Positions 11,224-22,607 of a stretch of DNA of 64,000 nucleotides are shown here, in pieces. Both the position numbers and the translations under genes were made by a program. The DNA lies in NCBI GenBank assembly GCA_000467715.1, contig AJFK01000162.1:1-64000 (forward strand), given 5' to 3'. Under the pieces are notes generated by a model. It had not been told where the DNA came from. It saw only the letters and a list, made by a program, of their open reading frames with translations, and ran no database searches. This DNA is from Hysterium pulicare CBS 123377 (Eukaryota; Ascomycota; Dothideomycetes; Hysteriales; Hysteriaceae). Numbering within the stretch: position 1 is the first letter of the stretch; every line of letters starts with the position of its first letter.

Positions 11224-11955
11224 AAAAGTTTGTGTGTTTCTAGGAGAATCGAACGCTTACGATGGTAAGTTTGATAAGTATGATTTCATTTGATTGTGGT
11301 AGGAGCGTAGGAGATGATCTCTAGCCAGCGATTTGCAGATCTTAGCGTGGTGCTTGGGCGTTCAGATTCACTTCAGATTTCGGTGCTTTGCCATCGATGC
11401 CAATTTTCGTTTGCTAAATTGCATGGGCTTGGCAGGAGTTCATGGTTAGTATCAATCACGATACGAATCCGCACCGGGTATGAGTGTAAGTAAGTGTCGA
11501 TGGATCAAACCCATGATTATCAAATTGTTCACTTGATTTGTTCGCCTTCATCTTTCATGTATAAACTTTTTTCTCTTCTCAAGCTCTTATTACCCCAACG
11601 ACGCGGGACCTTGGGTCTCGCAGGAATTCCGTCCTCGTCCTAGAGCGGAGTCTTCCTAACGGAGCGTTGGTAGATGACGAATCCACCTTCTGGTGGTCGG
11701 GAATAGAAGGCAAGACTTTCAATGTCCTTTGGGGCTGTGGAAGTCTGGCAAGAGAACCTCTCGGACATAAGAATTCGAATATCTTTTCAAGAACTATTTC
11801 GCATAATATTCAGATACAAATCCAAAAGCAAGTTGATCTATCAACAATCGTCAACATGCTATTGTATAGTCATCTACTTCAGCGACTTTCCATGACTCCT
11901 TCACGTCGTAGAGTGGAAAGAGTCGGGTGGAGTTCCACAACCAGATATGACTGTT
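11224..11955. other. Intergenic, 3' flank of PRPP synthetase
   Basis: Holds the 3' UTR and then sequence with one 116-codon ORF (11667-12017, plus) that overlaps the O-methyltransferase relic on the other strand and does not look coding. Confidence 0.4.
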
Positions 11956-12200
11956 TCAATCTCTCCGCACGGCCTCCACCATCCCATCTGCATCCTCATC
12001 ATCTAGCCAGAAGTTGACGACCTCAAAGCCTCCTTTCTCAAGAAGATCCCGCTACTGGTTCTGCGAGTGCTCTATTCCACGGTTGAATGCCATGATCGTG
12101 AAGTCGGAGCTCGTTTGAGAAGCGCTTGCTCCCCGGTTAGGTCAAATGAGATCATTAATCAACAGCTTCGAGGACCCTGGCCGCATCGCGTCATGAGAAG
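11956..12200 (-). pseudogene. O-methyltransferase C-terminal relic
   Basis: The minus strand gives, in one frame, MRPGSSKLLINDLI, then PNRGASASQTSSDFTIMAFN, then RDLLEKGGFEVVNFW and VEAVRRD before a stop at 11956. This follows the C-terminal third of fungal SAM-dependent O-methyltransferases (PGxSKLLIND, then MAFNxxxE, then WRELLExxGFEVV). Two in-frame stops interrupt it, one after NDLI and one before RDLLEK. Nothing of the SAM-binding core is readable upstream, so only about 80 codons survive. Such enzymes often sit in secondary-metabolite clusters, but no partner genes remain here. Confidence 0.6.
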
Positions 12201-12845
12201 TGCTTTACTATAAATCGATAACCGAAGTAACGCCTATATACTACTTAAGTCAGCTCTTTATCTTTTGAACCAAATGAGATACAAATTCTCCAGGGTTGGA
12301 TCACTACCACCTGGTGTTTCTCGTATTCTGGCAAAGTCCTTATCAACATGATCGCCCTGGTGTTGATAGAGATAGTACCATTTGACATATTGTCTCTTTT
12401 TCCAGCCATATTCTGCCCACGCTCCAAGACCTGCCGTTCCTGATGAGATCAGATCGTACGGGTCGCCCGTGATGGCAATGGTATACATCACAATAGGGAC
12501 CGCCAATGTTGTTAGTGTCTAGCCTACTTCGCTATTGTTGAAGGCCTATTAATGTTTCAAACAGATTCTGAGAGACATGGTAGATAAGCAGAAGTCGTTT
12601 GCCATGTGATAAACTACTTATACTCCTCCTGTTCGCTCCAAGACTACCGCGTCCTGTGCATGCTGCAAGTTTTGGGACCTCAAAGGCCTCTGACCCTGCC
12701 TATCAGTATGTAGACCGCGACCTTGCACGAATGATGAGCGTCTCCAACTCGATACTCGCAGATTGAAGACGGGTACTAGCGGCAAGGCGGCAGCCAGCAG
12801 AAATAGGGTCACCTCGGCTCGCCCGTCCCGTCCCGCAGTAGATGG
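12201..12845. other. Degenerate intergenic sequence
   Basis: A minus-strand ORF at 12258-12506 contains ITGDPYDLISSGTAGLGAWAE and a WKKRQYVKWYY stretch that look protein-like, but I cannot assign a family or find adjoining exons. It may be another fragment in the same decay zone. Confidence 0.3.
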
Positions 12846-13031
12846 TCAGAACGCTCCTTCGGCTTCCTGTTCATCCCCAGCCAGCCACCGCCCACCGCCC
12901 ACCATGCACAGCGCCACGCCCAACTGCGTACCGAAGACAAGAATGAATTTCGTTGCAAACGATCCCATGACCGGATCCAAGCTCGGCACCTTATCAAATG
13001 CGTAGGTCGTGGTATAGATGGTGCGGATAAG
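12846..13031 (-). pseudogene. Orphan last exon of a multi-span membrane protein (DUF7702-like)
   Basis: The minus strand reads QLIRTIYTTTYAFDKVPS, LDPVMGSFATKFILVFGTQL, GVALCMVGGGRWLAG and ends EAEGAF at a stop at 12846. It is preceded by TTCCAG, which looks like a splice acceptor. The pattern of an R-x-IY helix, a loop with a polar P-G pair, then a last transmembrane helix and a short charged tail resembles the final exon of small fungal seven-span proteins of the DUF7702 type; that family name is from memory and uncertain. The expected upstream exons are absent, because the sequence past 13080 turns into non-coding AT-rich DNA. The gene therefore appears truncated at its 5' side. Confidence 0.45.
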
Positions 13032-13079
13032 CTGGAAGGGTACATTTCAGAAAGTTCACCATTTGATGTTTAGGTAGCC

Positions 13080-13950
13080 GTACAAGGTAGTATAAGTTAA
13101 TCTGTGTCAGCTTTTAATGTACATTTTTATTATGTCTTTTTAAAAGAATGGTATCATATATCTACTTAATCATCGTTTCGCAGTTAACTTGTTGCGGGAG
13201 AAAGCGCCAAAATTGCCATCTAGCATTTCGGCACTTAGACGAACCTCATTTGTCGACTAAAGGTTTACAACCCTCCCAAGGTAGATCTATCATTATTGTC
13301 AGATACTGTGTTTAACATTGTAGGTAAATAATATTTTCTAGATGATTGTTCTAGCCAGCTTGGAGAACATTAACGATACTAGGAGAAGAGCCTAATGAGT
13401 AGTATAGTGAGAAAGGAGCTAGTCCTGTCGTAGAAGGATAAAGAAAGCCCGGGTAAGAGGCACAACCACCGCTCAAGTTCTATTGTTTGGATTTATCGGA
13501 CTAAGCAAGTCGAGGAGACAAAGTTTGTTCCATTTTCGGAAGTATTGCTAAGGCTATTCAAAGAATAATATAACTGCATAATATAACTTCTTGGAGTGAG
13601 CTTACTGCTATATAGATATCCGCAAAGATGCTGCATTCTATATCTGGAATTGCGTTCTCCTGGTTGGGCCCACTCCCTATAATCATCCGAAGATAGAGCT
13701 AGGTACTATCTCGCTTTATCCTGAAGTGGAAGTGCTGCTTTATAAAGAATAGGAAAGAGTGACTCCGAAGAGGCTCATTCATTTGAGAAGCATTCATAGT
13801 AGTTTGAGTAGGAAAGAATCAACCATAATATATAGCCGGATTACTCATATACTCATTCTGTCACTGTTAACGCCCGCTCCCAAAACAACTTTGATTCTAA
13901 AGCCAAAGCTACTCAAAATATTCAACCTTCCAGTCATATCGCCAACCTTC
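13080..13950. other. AT-rich, gene-free block
   Basis: This stretch is visibly richer in A and T than its neighbours and full of TA dinucleotides (runs such as ATATAACTGCATAATATAAC). It has no ORF worth naming. The composition is what RIP-mutated repeats look like in Pezizomycotina, but no terminal repeats or readable transposon domain were found, so its origin is open. Confidence 0.45.
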
Positions 13951-13953
13951 AAC

Positions 13954-15159
13954 TTATAATCCATCATCCCCAGCATAAGTGTACGCTCCACAAAGTCCAT
14001 TACTAACAATAAATCCCTCATTTGGGGCAAGCCCATCAGCTCTGGTGTAATACTCTAGGCTATCGGAGCTCTGCCCGGCTCCACAAGCTACGCTACTAAA
14101 TAGATAGCAAGAACCACCTGCAAAACTGAAGGTACCCGGACACCCGGGGGTTGTGATGCAAGCAACGCAGCAGTCGTAACTGGAACTAGCGGAGACTTCT
14201 GCAAAACTGCCGTTGGCATCGTCATTAACGGTGCCAATACCTTTCCCGTTCACGCTCCCTAGGATGTTGTTTGGTGCACAGGCAGCGTAATATGTCGCAG
14301 TCGGGGCGATCTCCTCAACGACAGTGTTCGTTATAGTTTGTATTTGCGTCAATGTCGACGTTGTAGTAGCAGAGATGGTTGAAAATTGTGTGACCGTCGT
14401 GGTGGACGAGGCATGGATGAGATTTGTAGTCGAAGTGGCCAGGATAGTCGAAGTGGACAAGACGGTCTGGATAGGGGCGGCGGCGGTAATTGTAACCGTC
14501 TTTTTGGCTGTAGTGACGATGGTCGAAGTCGAGACGATCTCGACGAGTTTTTTACAGCTCACAGCAGCGGGATAGGCTATTGGAGTTATGACAGGCTTGC
14601 CTTTGGATATAGTGCAGTGGATGCCCTTCACCGCGCGAGCCTCCAGCTTATTGACATCTTCTCGTTTAGAAATACCACTGTCGATGAGCTGACGACGCTC
14701 GTGCGGAGCAGATCGCTTTTTCTTAGCCGGCACGCTGCTCTGCACAGGAATGAAGCCTGAGGGTGCCGCGATCGTAGTCGTTCCACTCGTCTCGGTGCTT
14801 GTAGTTGTAATTATCGTAAATGCGGTAGTCGTCGTGCTGTCAGTTTCCGTAGTCGAAGTAAGAATAGTCGTGGTCGCCGTATAAACATCTGTGACTTGAG
14901 GCGCAGTCACGATCACAGTTGATGTGGATAAAACGGTTGAAGTGGTTATTACAGGCGGCGGTGTGGTTGTCGTCACTGGAGTTACTGTCGATTTTCGGAA
15001 TGCTAGAAATCGGATTGTGTTTGTTTGGGTGGTCGATGAAATTTTAGCAACAGAGCTTTTCCCAAGTTTGGTCGAGCAGACTATTTGAGAGTAGGTTGAA
15101 TCTGCAAGAGAGGAATACACAAGCATAAGGAAGATTGCTAGAATATTGAATCGTAACAT
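13954..15159 (-). CDS. Secreted Thr/Ser-rich protein with PAN/apple-like C-terminal module
   Basis: A single exon of 401 codons. It begins with a signal peptide (MLRFNILAIFLMLVYSSLADS, cut near residue 20). Two long Thr/Ser/Val-rich tracts follow, of the STSTVIVTA kind, likely heavily O-glycosylated. They are separated by a basic stretch with KKKRS and SKRED that could be Kex2 cleavage sites. The end, from about residue 290, has ATYYAACAPNNILG, DCCVACITTPGCPGTFSF and CYLFSS, followed by a short tail with CGAYTYAG. This cysteine pattern matches PAN/apple-like modules of fungal cell-wall or adhesion proteins, and the general layout resembles many uncharacterised secreted fungal proteins. A wall-associated or extracellular binding role is inference. 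Confidence 0.8.
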   Translation of the reverse strand: MLRFNILAIFLMLVYSSLADSTYSQIVCSTKLGKSSVAKISSTTQTNTIRFLAFRKSTVTPVTTTTPPPVITTSTVLSTSTVIVTAPQVTDVYTATTTILTSTTETDSTTTTAFTIITTTSTETSGTTTIAAPSGFIPVQSSVPAKKKRSAPHERRQLIDSGISKREDVNKLEARAVKGIHCTISKGKPVITPIAYPAAVSCKKLVEIVSTSTIVTTAKKTVTITAAAPIQTVLSTSTILATSTTNLIHASSTTTVTQFSTISATTTSTLTQIQTITNTVVEEIAPTATYYAACAPNNILGSVNGKGIGTVNDDANGSFAEVSASSSYDCCVACITTPGCPGTFSFAGGSCYLFSSVACGAGQSSDSLEYYTRADGLAPNEGFIVSNGLCGAYTYAGDDGL

Positions 15160-15232
15160 TTTGAAAGATCAACTGAATCAGAAAGCGCTGTGTAGGACGC
15201 TAATAAGTCAAAGAGAGTACTGGCCCCGAAAA

Positions 15233-15240
15233 CTATATAG
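15233..15240 (-). promoter_or_regulatory. TATA-like element
   Basis: CTATATAG lies about 75 bases upstream of the ATG of the secreted PAN-like gene, a plausible core promoter position. Confidence 0.4.
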
Positions 15241-16646
15241 AGGGCCCTATTCAAGTCTTTATACCCCGTAACCATCACAAGTCATACCTAGCTCCTCATA
15301 GTCGGACGAGAGCGATCTGCGCTTGGCCCACCCTCTCGCACACGAATGCTAGCGTTGCAAATCTTTCAATCTCTCCTCGAACCCACAAAACTCAGCCATA
15401 GCTAGCTTGGCATGGCTTGCAGTGGCTTGCGAGGCTGAAGGTCGAATTCCGGAAATAGACTGACATGGCTAGCCGCTGCGCTGGATTGAGATCCAGATGC
15501 TACGCTTTGCCGCTTTTTGTTCTGTGAGCGGGAAGCGAGCACTATAACGTTCCCCGGCTCCCCGCCTACTGTCTGCACTACACCCAGAAGTGCCGCTGAA
15601 AACAAGCAGGCTGAACTTATTGTGGAGAGCTGAATGCCAGTGCTGTTAATCTGTCGATCACTCGCAAAAAGCCTAACCCTAAATTCTAAAATGACCTCAT
15701 GGGTATCGTCTAACGTGCTAGAACTTTCCACCTCTCGCACCTACCTAGGTAGTTTAGAAAATCAAACGTCAACATATTTCCGTAGAGAGCATAACGTGGA
15801 TGTAACAGCGACAGGAGGTAGAAGGATATGTGAGACTCGTGTAATGCCAAGCTGATGCATTGCCTTCATGGAGAGCTGAGGGCGAGAACGTCGAAAGACT
15901 GCAGACTGCGGGCGCCACGTTATAGTTTAGAGCTGAGGCTGAGAAGGCTTACTGGCCTTGTGCATTTTGAGTTAAGCTTTCCTTTCGCTTGGGTATTACG
16001 CGAAGCTTTTCTACGTAAGCGGCTCTTCGTGGGCATCGGTTAGGCGTAGCGGCCGTGCCTTCTTATGCACAACCACGTTAGTGGCCTTGTGAGGACCGTG
16101 GTCGAGCCCGATATACTAATTCCGTCGTTCCAGAACGGAATATAGCCCTGTGCAGGTCATGAGTGACCTTTGTTATCCTCAAAGAGTTCCATTTGCAACG
16201 ATAAGCGGGGATTAGCAGGAGCTTACAATGCCTGACAAGGGCATTGACCAATAACAGTAAATGTCTCCTCAGAGGCGAAAATATGGTATATTCCGAAGAA
16301 CTCTCAAGCTGCTGCTATGCACTCACATGCTCTCAACTCCCCCGAAATCTGGGGAATATCCTAATTGGTCCGCACGGCAGGATGATTTCGCAACCTGAAA
16401 GGCTTTCTGTTCTCGTCAGCAAAATAGTGGGTGTTGCTTCATGGAGAACGGTTATAATAGGTCTCATGATTTGCATAAGTTAAATTTCTTGCTAGTGGCT
16501 GTAATTGTGCCAGAGTGGAATCAGTAACAGTCACCTGCGCCATCATCAGAAAGTAATTCATCGAGCTTTGATCACTTGTTTTGGATGAATGTTGTATTGG
16601 AAATGGGCACCATTGTGCTGTAATTCGAATGCGGTTCTTTTTCAAT
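15241..16646. other. Intergenic, no gene supported
   Basis: Short ORFs only, the longest being 112 codons at 15402-15740 minus. The right end is the 3' flank of the SAT4-type gene. Confidence 0.45.
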
Positions 16647-18001
16647 TTACTTCTCTTCTATAATAACGTGTGTTTCTCTCAATATGTGATTCTCTTTCAC
16701 ACTGTGAGCAGTAGGGCTTGGAGTATGTTGGTAAAGATGATACTCATCATCTAGGCGAGTAGAGAGGGACCCGACAATGATACTAGTCGGTTCGAGATCG
16801 CAACCCGGAATAGGCGTAACCACTTCTTGTCGGGCAGGCATGTTTGAGTTCGGCGTAGCGGTGCTGTCTTGCTTGTCTGAAAGCCTCAGCCAGTTTCGCA
16901 TCCGACTCAGCACTCCATTAGAACCCCCTGGCCGTCTTCGATCCCGTAGGTGGCCCCAAAGGCCACGAATTGCGGTTGCCGAACTCATCCATATGGCCAC
17001 GCACGCCTCAATATATAGCCATACAGTCATCCACACCGTATCAAAGTCGCGCTTGGCGCGAATGCTTGGCCGAATGCCCGCGACGATTCGGACTAAGGCA
17101 ATAATAACCATTCCTAGGGAGAGGCAAAGGAAAGCGGCTACACTGAAAAGTTGCCCTCTCCGGAGACTTGCCATCCGGAGGATAATGAATGGGATGCTGA
17201 CCACTGTAGACTTTAGCACATGTATGCTGGTGGCGGTATGATACTTACCCATGAAATCGGAGACGATATCAAATCCAGTGATCGAAGCTGTTAAATGGAG
17301 ATTCAACTCGTACGAGTTTGCAAAGTCGCACTTGTCTTTATGGAGATGAGATGTTAGGTAGTCGATTGGAGTAATCATGTTAAATAACTTACTTGAGCTT
17401 TGATCATCATAGCAAATGAAGTACGTGCCGAGGAAAAAGAGCAACCAACTCAAGATCAGGGTCCACACGACGAACCGATAATATAGGTCCAGCCGCTTTG
17501 ACACATTCTGAATCAAACGGCGGAAAAAGGCAAGGAAAGAAAGCTTGATAGCGAATATTGCCGTCCAAAGGAGTGCTACAAAGGTTTTACTCAAGAGCAC
17601 ATAAGAATTAGTGAATGTTTCAAATAGATCTTCCAGTGAAACCCCGATATTGGGATCTATGTTGAAGGCCTCGATTATGAATAGTCCATCACAATAGTGA
17701 TATATGATACCCGTGGCGACTGATAGCGAAGTCCAGCCAAAGAGAACAAGATAGTCGTCCAGGAAGAGACTATTGCGGAGCCTAATTCGAAGTGCCAATC
17801 GACTAACAAGAACGATAGTTGTGAGGCCGAAGAAAACGGCAATGAGGGGCTAAGAATTATACATTCAGCTGCGTTTGATAACCGTAGACAAATGAGACAG
17901 ACCTTGAAGACATCTTTGTCGATTCTGCCGGCATGATCAATCTTCCACTGCTTGGTTCGCTCCTCCAATGACTGGGGTGACAAAGGCAAGGAAACCGACA
18001 T
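16647..18001 (-). CDS. SAT4-type rhodopsin-domain integral membrane protein, 4 exons
   Basis: My model reads complement of 17903-18001, 17393-17849, 17335-17249 and 17203-16647, giving 399 codons. Introns are 53, 57 and 45 nt; the last two are multiples of three and would be read through by an ORF finder. Donors GTAAGT and branch sites CTAAC/CTAA are clear. The protein has a short N-terminal tail, then about seven hydrophobic spans, including IAVFFGLTTIVLVSRLALR, LDDYLVLFGWTSLSVATGI and VWLYIEACVAIWMSSATAI. These match the fungal rhodopsin-like (SAT4/PTH11-related) family: the R-x-R-x-R-N-S-L-x-L-D-D block after the first span and the E-A-C-V-A-I block near the last are characteristic. A polar cytoplasmic tail follows. 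Function is unknown; relatives are often discussed as GPCR-like. Confidence 0.85.
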
Positions 18002-18658
18002 ATCAGTCACTCAAGAACACTCCTTCAGAAGTTTGACAGTGCAACGTTGCTGGGAACACATCTTTTAGGGGTGTCCTCGGGAACCATGTCGGACTTTCAA
18101 CTGGTACTTGGTATACGGGCGTGGCTGCAGGGTTTTTCCACGTGTGTTGTGGCGTCTGCCATCTACGGCCGAGAGGAGCATTGAGATGAGAGGCCTTGCA
18201 ACATAACTCGTGAATCCAACATGTTGCTAGAATTCGGTGTTGGCATTGCGTTCTAGAGGCAAGCCTATCAGCCCGTAAAACGGACACCGGAGCGCGTCCG
18301 TCCGTAGAGATAAGAATCCTTCAAGCCCCAACTCCTAGGCCCGCAAGAACCTTATCATGAACCATCGGCTGTCTTTCGTGATGACCGTCATTGAATACAG
18401 TGTTGATGAATGTAAACGATGAAACGTCGTCTTGACCGAGGCATGCGGGGCACTCGGGGGTATAGATGCCAGGAATGCCAAGGCTGGTACGATATAATCT
18501 ATGCCACCTCATGCTGAAATATACGCGACCCGAAATAGATTTTTCGTGTGGGTTGCTTGCTATGTCTTATGGATTTCCATTATTTTATAAAAGAACTTCA
18601 GCGATACTGATGGGTATATTAATTATTGATCGCGCGAAAGCTATTCTCTCCAACAAAG
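18002..18658. other. Intergenic between two membrane-protein genes
   Basis: Promoter and 5' UTR of the SAT4-type gene plus the 3' flank of the RGS gene. No additional gene seen. Confidence 0.4.
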
Positions 18659-20585
18659 CTATACAATTTCACGCCACCCAAGGAATTTCTTCGCATAGCC
18701 AAAAACGTCGGACTGTCTCCTCTGATCCGTGTGATTAGCATAGCCAGAATTGACAAATTTCGGCCACGTGTTGGTAAGAACCAGATATTTTATCTCCGCC
18801 TCGGCGAGATCGAACACTTCCGGAGAGAGTGTGGAGGGGATAGGAATGTCTTCGAGGCCTTCTCCCGTGAGCTCGGTCATCCTCGTCACAGATTCTAAGT
18901 TCGCTTGACCCAATCCTTCAAGATCGAATACGTTTTTCAACGATGTTGTGGAATTGCTAGCAGAGATTTGGTCGAAAGGCGTTGCTGAATCTGATTGAAT
19001 GCTCCTACTTCTGTTGAGCAAAGCTGCTGATGTCTCAAAGATATCCTGCAGTTGACGAAAGCTTTTCGAAGAAATATTAATTGGGAATTCCGAGTAGTCA
19101 AGGCTGATAAATGAAGAGTAGATTCGAACTGCGCGGATGAACTGTTGGCGAAGTTGCTGTCCTTCCTTTTGTGGTTTGGATGGAATCCACCCGCTTTTCC
19201 AGTGGGTGACATGCGTTAGAAAACTGACATTCTCACCGGAGAAGTCTTTCAACGCGGCGAAATGCAACAGCGGCTCTGCATTGGATTTCAAAGCATTCTC
19301 CAGAGCAACCATGGTAAACATATCGCTCTTTCGAGAATCGGCAGTGACTTTACTTGTCGCACTTTGAATGCCGGATTTGTAGGTAGTACCTGAGTAGTCT
19401 GTGCTCTTAGCTGAGTCAGATGCTCCGTTACCAGTGTCCTGGTTTCTTTTTTCCCATGAGGCGATAGCATCAAGCGTTTCTTGCCGCAAGTTGTGGCTTT
19501 TGACGACTTGCCAGCATGGAATGCCGATTACAACCACTTCTATCAGAAATATCGATACCGAGAACCTTGCTTTAGGTGAGATCTGGGTCAAAACTTTGTA
19601 ATCAGGACGCTTACCATTGAGGAGGGATGAAGTATTTATTAACGGGTGCCATCGCTGGTGCATACAATCCGACAAGCCACATCGGGGATGCAGGTAGTCT
19701 AATTTCATGAGCTTATGGTCTTGGGAATCAGAGGACTGATTGTCTTACCCCGCTAAACAACAAAGAATGGTTTGAATACGCCAGCCATGAGTATCATGAA
19801 TGCCGCGAGCCTTCCAAAGTATGTATGGCGCATATATCCATGCCCAGAAAAATTGCCATACGATGGATAGCCACCTAAGGAGAATGAGCTTCGCAGGAAA
19901 AATTGGTGGGTTCTGGGTTTAAACATACCATTCCCAACCTTGGTCGCACTGCATCCTTTGCTCCAATGCGGTCCCTTTCAAAGTAACGTTGAAGAATCCA
20001 TAGCCCGGATGAAACCTTTTGGATCCGAAATAGACGAACAGAGTAAGTGCAAACTGCGCGTATTAGCTACGTAAATTAATATACATTGGGTTGGCTTACT
20101 TGAATCACAAGTCCAACCGCAATGAATATGGTCATTCGAGTGATTTTATCTGCACTCCACAACCTCCGAGTAACCTGCTTCCACCGACTTGACGTTGGGT
20201 CAACCGAGGGCGTCTTTTCTCGGATGATCCTGTCGTCAAGACTGCTGAGGTGGGCAAACTTTCGTTGCTGGCTGGCAACATGAAGGAACTGGCTGTTGGC
20301 CGCTTGCAACAATGCAATACCACAAGGCAAGTAAATGCTCATGAGCCAAAACTCTGCTGTGCAGGGAAGAAAGGGCATAATGACATAACCGAGCATAACA
20401 AGAAATGCGTAGACATGGAGGAGAGATACGGCCGCAAAGACTAAGGGTAACCTTCGTAGCTGAAGAGAAGGAAGTTGTCGGTGATAAAATAGGAAGAGGA
20501 TGCCGCTGGCAAGCAAAACGGTCCATCCGACTGCGAGGCCAATCCAGGTTCTTCCCATAGTATCGAGGTTGGGTTTGGGTTCCAT
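18659..20585 (-). CDS. Seven-span membrane protein with RGS domain, 5 exons
   Basis: Joining complement 20100-20585, 19929-20053, 19749-19874, 19615-19698 and 18659-19565 gives one frame of 575 codons; introns are 46-54 nt. Hydrophobic spans include [96 protein letters not shown] and [17 protein letters not shown]. The soluble half carries [20 protein letters not shown], then [12 protein letters not shown], then after a variable insert [20 protein letters not shown]. That order (membrane half, LLHFAA, ENVxFL, IxYLVLxNTWPKF) is the fungal 7TM-RGS layout seen in A. nidulans GprK-type proteins. RGS domains speed GTP hydrolysis by G-alpha subunits, so this probably tunes heterotrimeric G-protein signalling at the plasma membrane. 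Confidence 0.85.
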
Positions 20586-22607
20586 GATGCGATATTAGCC
20601 TCGCAGGATGCGAGGAATTGCGCTTAGGTTGTTTGTCGGAAGGGAATGAAGGCCGAAGGTGAGGTCGTGCAAGATCGCACAGTTACTTATATCAAGTATC
20701 CAAAAGCAAGTGCCGTGTGTCAAGATCGACCACCACGCGGTCGATGCCAATGCTTGCGCGTGGGGACCAAAGGAGCAAACTGGGAATACTGGAGGAAAGC
20801 GGAACATACTGAAGGCTTATTGGTAAATCCAATGATCTATGACGCCCAGTACATTCGTTCCGCGTGTGCCGTGCATACAAAATGGGCCCCTCAAACTCTA
20901 TCAGACTGTCTCTAGTACCTAACCAGCATTTTTGGGGAGGGGGAGCCGAAGCTAAGTGCAGATGATTGGCTATTTGGCAACATGCGGCAGCTCGGACGAG
21001 GATCGCCATGTAAGATCTGTTAGGCTAACTTTGTTTTGCTGTTCAACAGATCTTCGGGTCACACGAGGCCCCTGGTACCTTACATTGACAATTAGCCAAG
21101 GTATTGTTTGATGCGAATCCGATGGTCTTCAGATCAATCTCAGTGGTGTTCGGCGACCTGTAAGAAAAGATGGGTCGTGGTCGCCTGCAGGAGATTACTG
21201 ATCAAGCTGAAAGGACAGCAACAATGAGCGTCTTCGTCCGTTCTTGCAGGACGGCGCAAACTCCGGAGAGATGCAAGAACGTTGAATTGAGCACATGGAA
21301 TTCAAAGATCGACCTCGTAACGCGGGTTCATCATTGGATGGCTCATTTGTGCGTCGTAGGCCGGTGGTGCTGGTGTGGCCAGGCTTCAGCCTTTATCGTG
21401 AACCATGGATCTGACAGCCAGCCACTTCCCCTGTCAATCTTGGGGCTAGAGGCCGCCATGTGGGGTTTTTCGCGATTGGTGCTGGACCTGCATGATAGCG
21501 CGATCGTGGAGTGGCCGTGGACTCGTGGAGGTGTTTCGGTGGCCGAAGTTAGATAGATCTTCATCAGGTCTGCATTGCGGCAATACGAAGGGGTTGGGAT
21601 GAATGGCGCATCGTTGATAAATCGCTTGATTCCCAAAACCAGTACTTTCGAGAAATCTCCGGTCGCGGTTAATCTGCGGGCTCCTGACGTCGGCTTCTGG
21701 ACTGAAGGGAAAGAAACCACAGTTCGAGAGGCCAACAAACTTCACGTTCCGTCTCGCTCGGAGGAGACTCCAGGAAAGCAGGGAGTCTTCTGGGGAAAAA
21801 GTAAGGTGTGGCAGCGTCAGACCAAGGCGGTGGCTGATGGACCGGCCGTTTCTGAACTGTGGAATACGATCGGAATTTCCGGGTACTTCGGAAGCATGAA
21901 GATGGCGGATGCTGGGTCGATGGACGGCAATGGAGATGGGAACTTAAATTGCGGTCTCGACCATAGATATGCTCCAACGAAGTAAGATCTGTTCGAGTCA
22001 TGTTCGTGATGGAAGACACGAAAATTGGGCGTACCTAAGAGTTGAGCATGTTCAAGCACGGTTTACTAAGCTTGGATCTAGAACTATGCCCTTCTGAGCT
22101 AGGCTTGCGATTTCCTGCTTCCTGTATTATGTTCTCCGACGCCTTGGAATACTCTGTGCTATTGATACATGATTCTGCATTGGAAGTCAACTGATGAGTC
22201 GGGATTTACTGACATGCTGCTGGAGGTTTCCTTCCCCCAAAGTTCCACAAAGTCATCACAAGGGGATTCGGCCACCCTGAGCGAATCAGTGCTGATGCCC
22301 TTATCTAGTAACTACTCCAAAGAATGCCTGGACAGGTAGTGATACGAGAACAACCTCTCACATATCCAAAACCATCTCGCAAATGACGCGTCCTGGCTGC
22401 GCCCCGGAAGGATTGTTTGGTGTTTTAGCGAGGCGTACTCACAGCCTCATTAGGAACAACAGCAATGGAACCCCACCTAGCTGAGAATCTTTACTTTAAC
22501 CACACCCATCCCGCAATCAAGTAGTTCTTCCCCGCAAAGATCTAGTGTTTTCGTGACATACCATCATCTGCTTGTCTTCCGAGTCGAAATAGCATACCCT
22601 GTTGACA
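20586..22607. other. Intergenic, no gene supported
   Basis: Two kb with several 100-136 codon ORFs in conflicting frames (for example 21170-21556 and 21575-21985 plus). None has a recognisable motif or clear splice partners. Confidence 0.4.

Noticed and set aside
13080-13950. AT-rich block as a named transposon
   Set aside because: No terminal repeats, target-site duplication or readable domain; called only as AT-rich DNA.
21170-21985. Two adjacent plus-strand ORFs of 128 and 136 codons
   Set aside because: Considered as two exons, but no good intron joins them and neither resembles a protein family.
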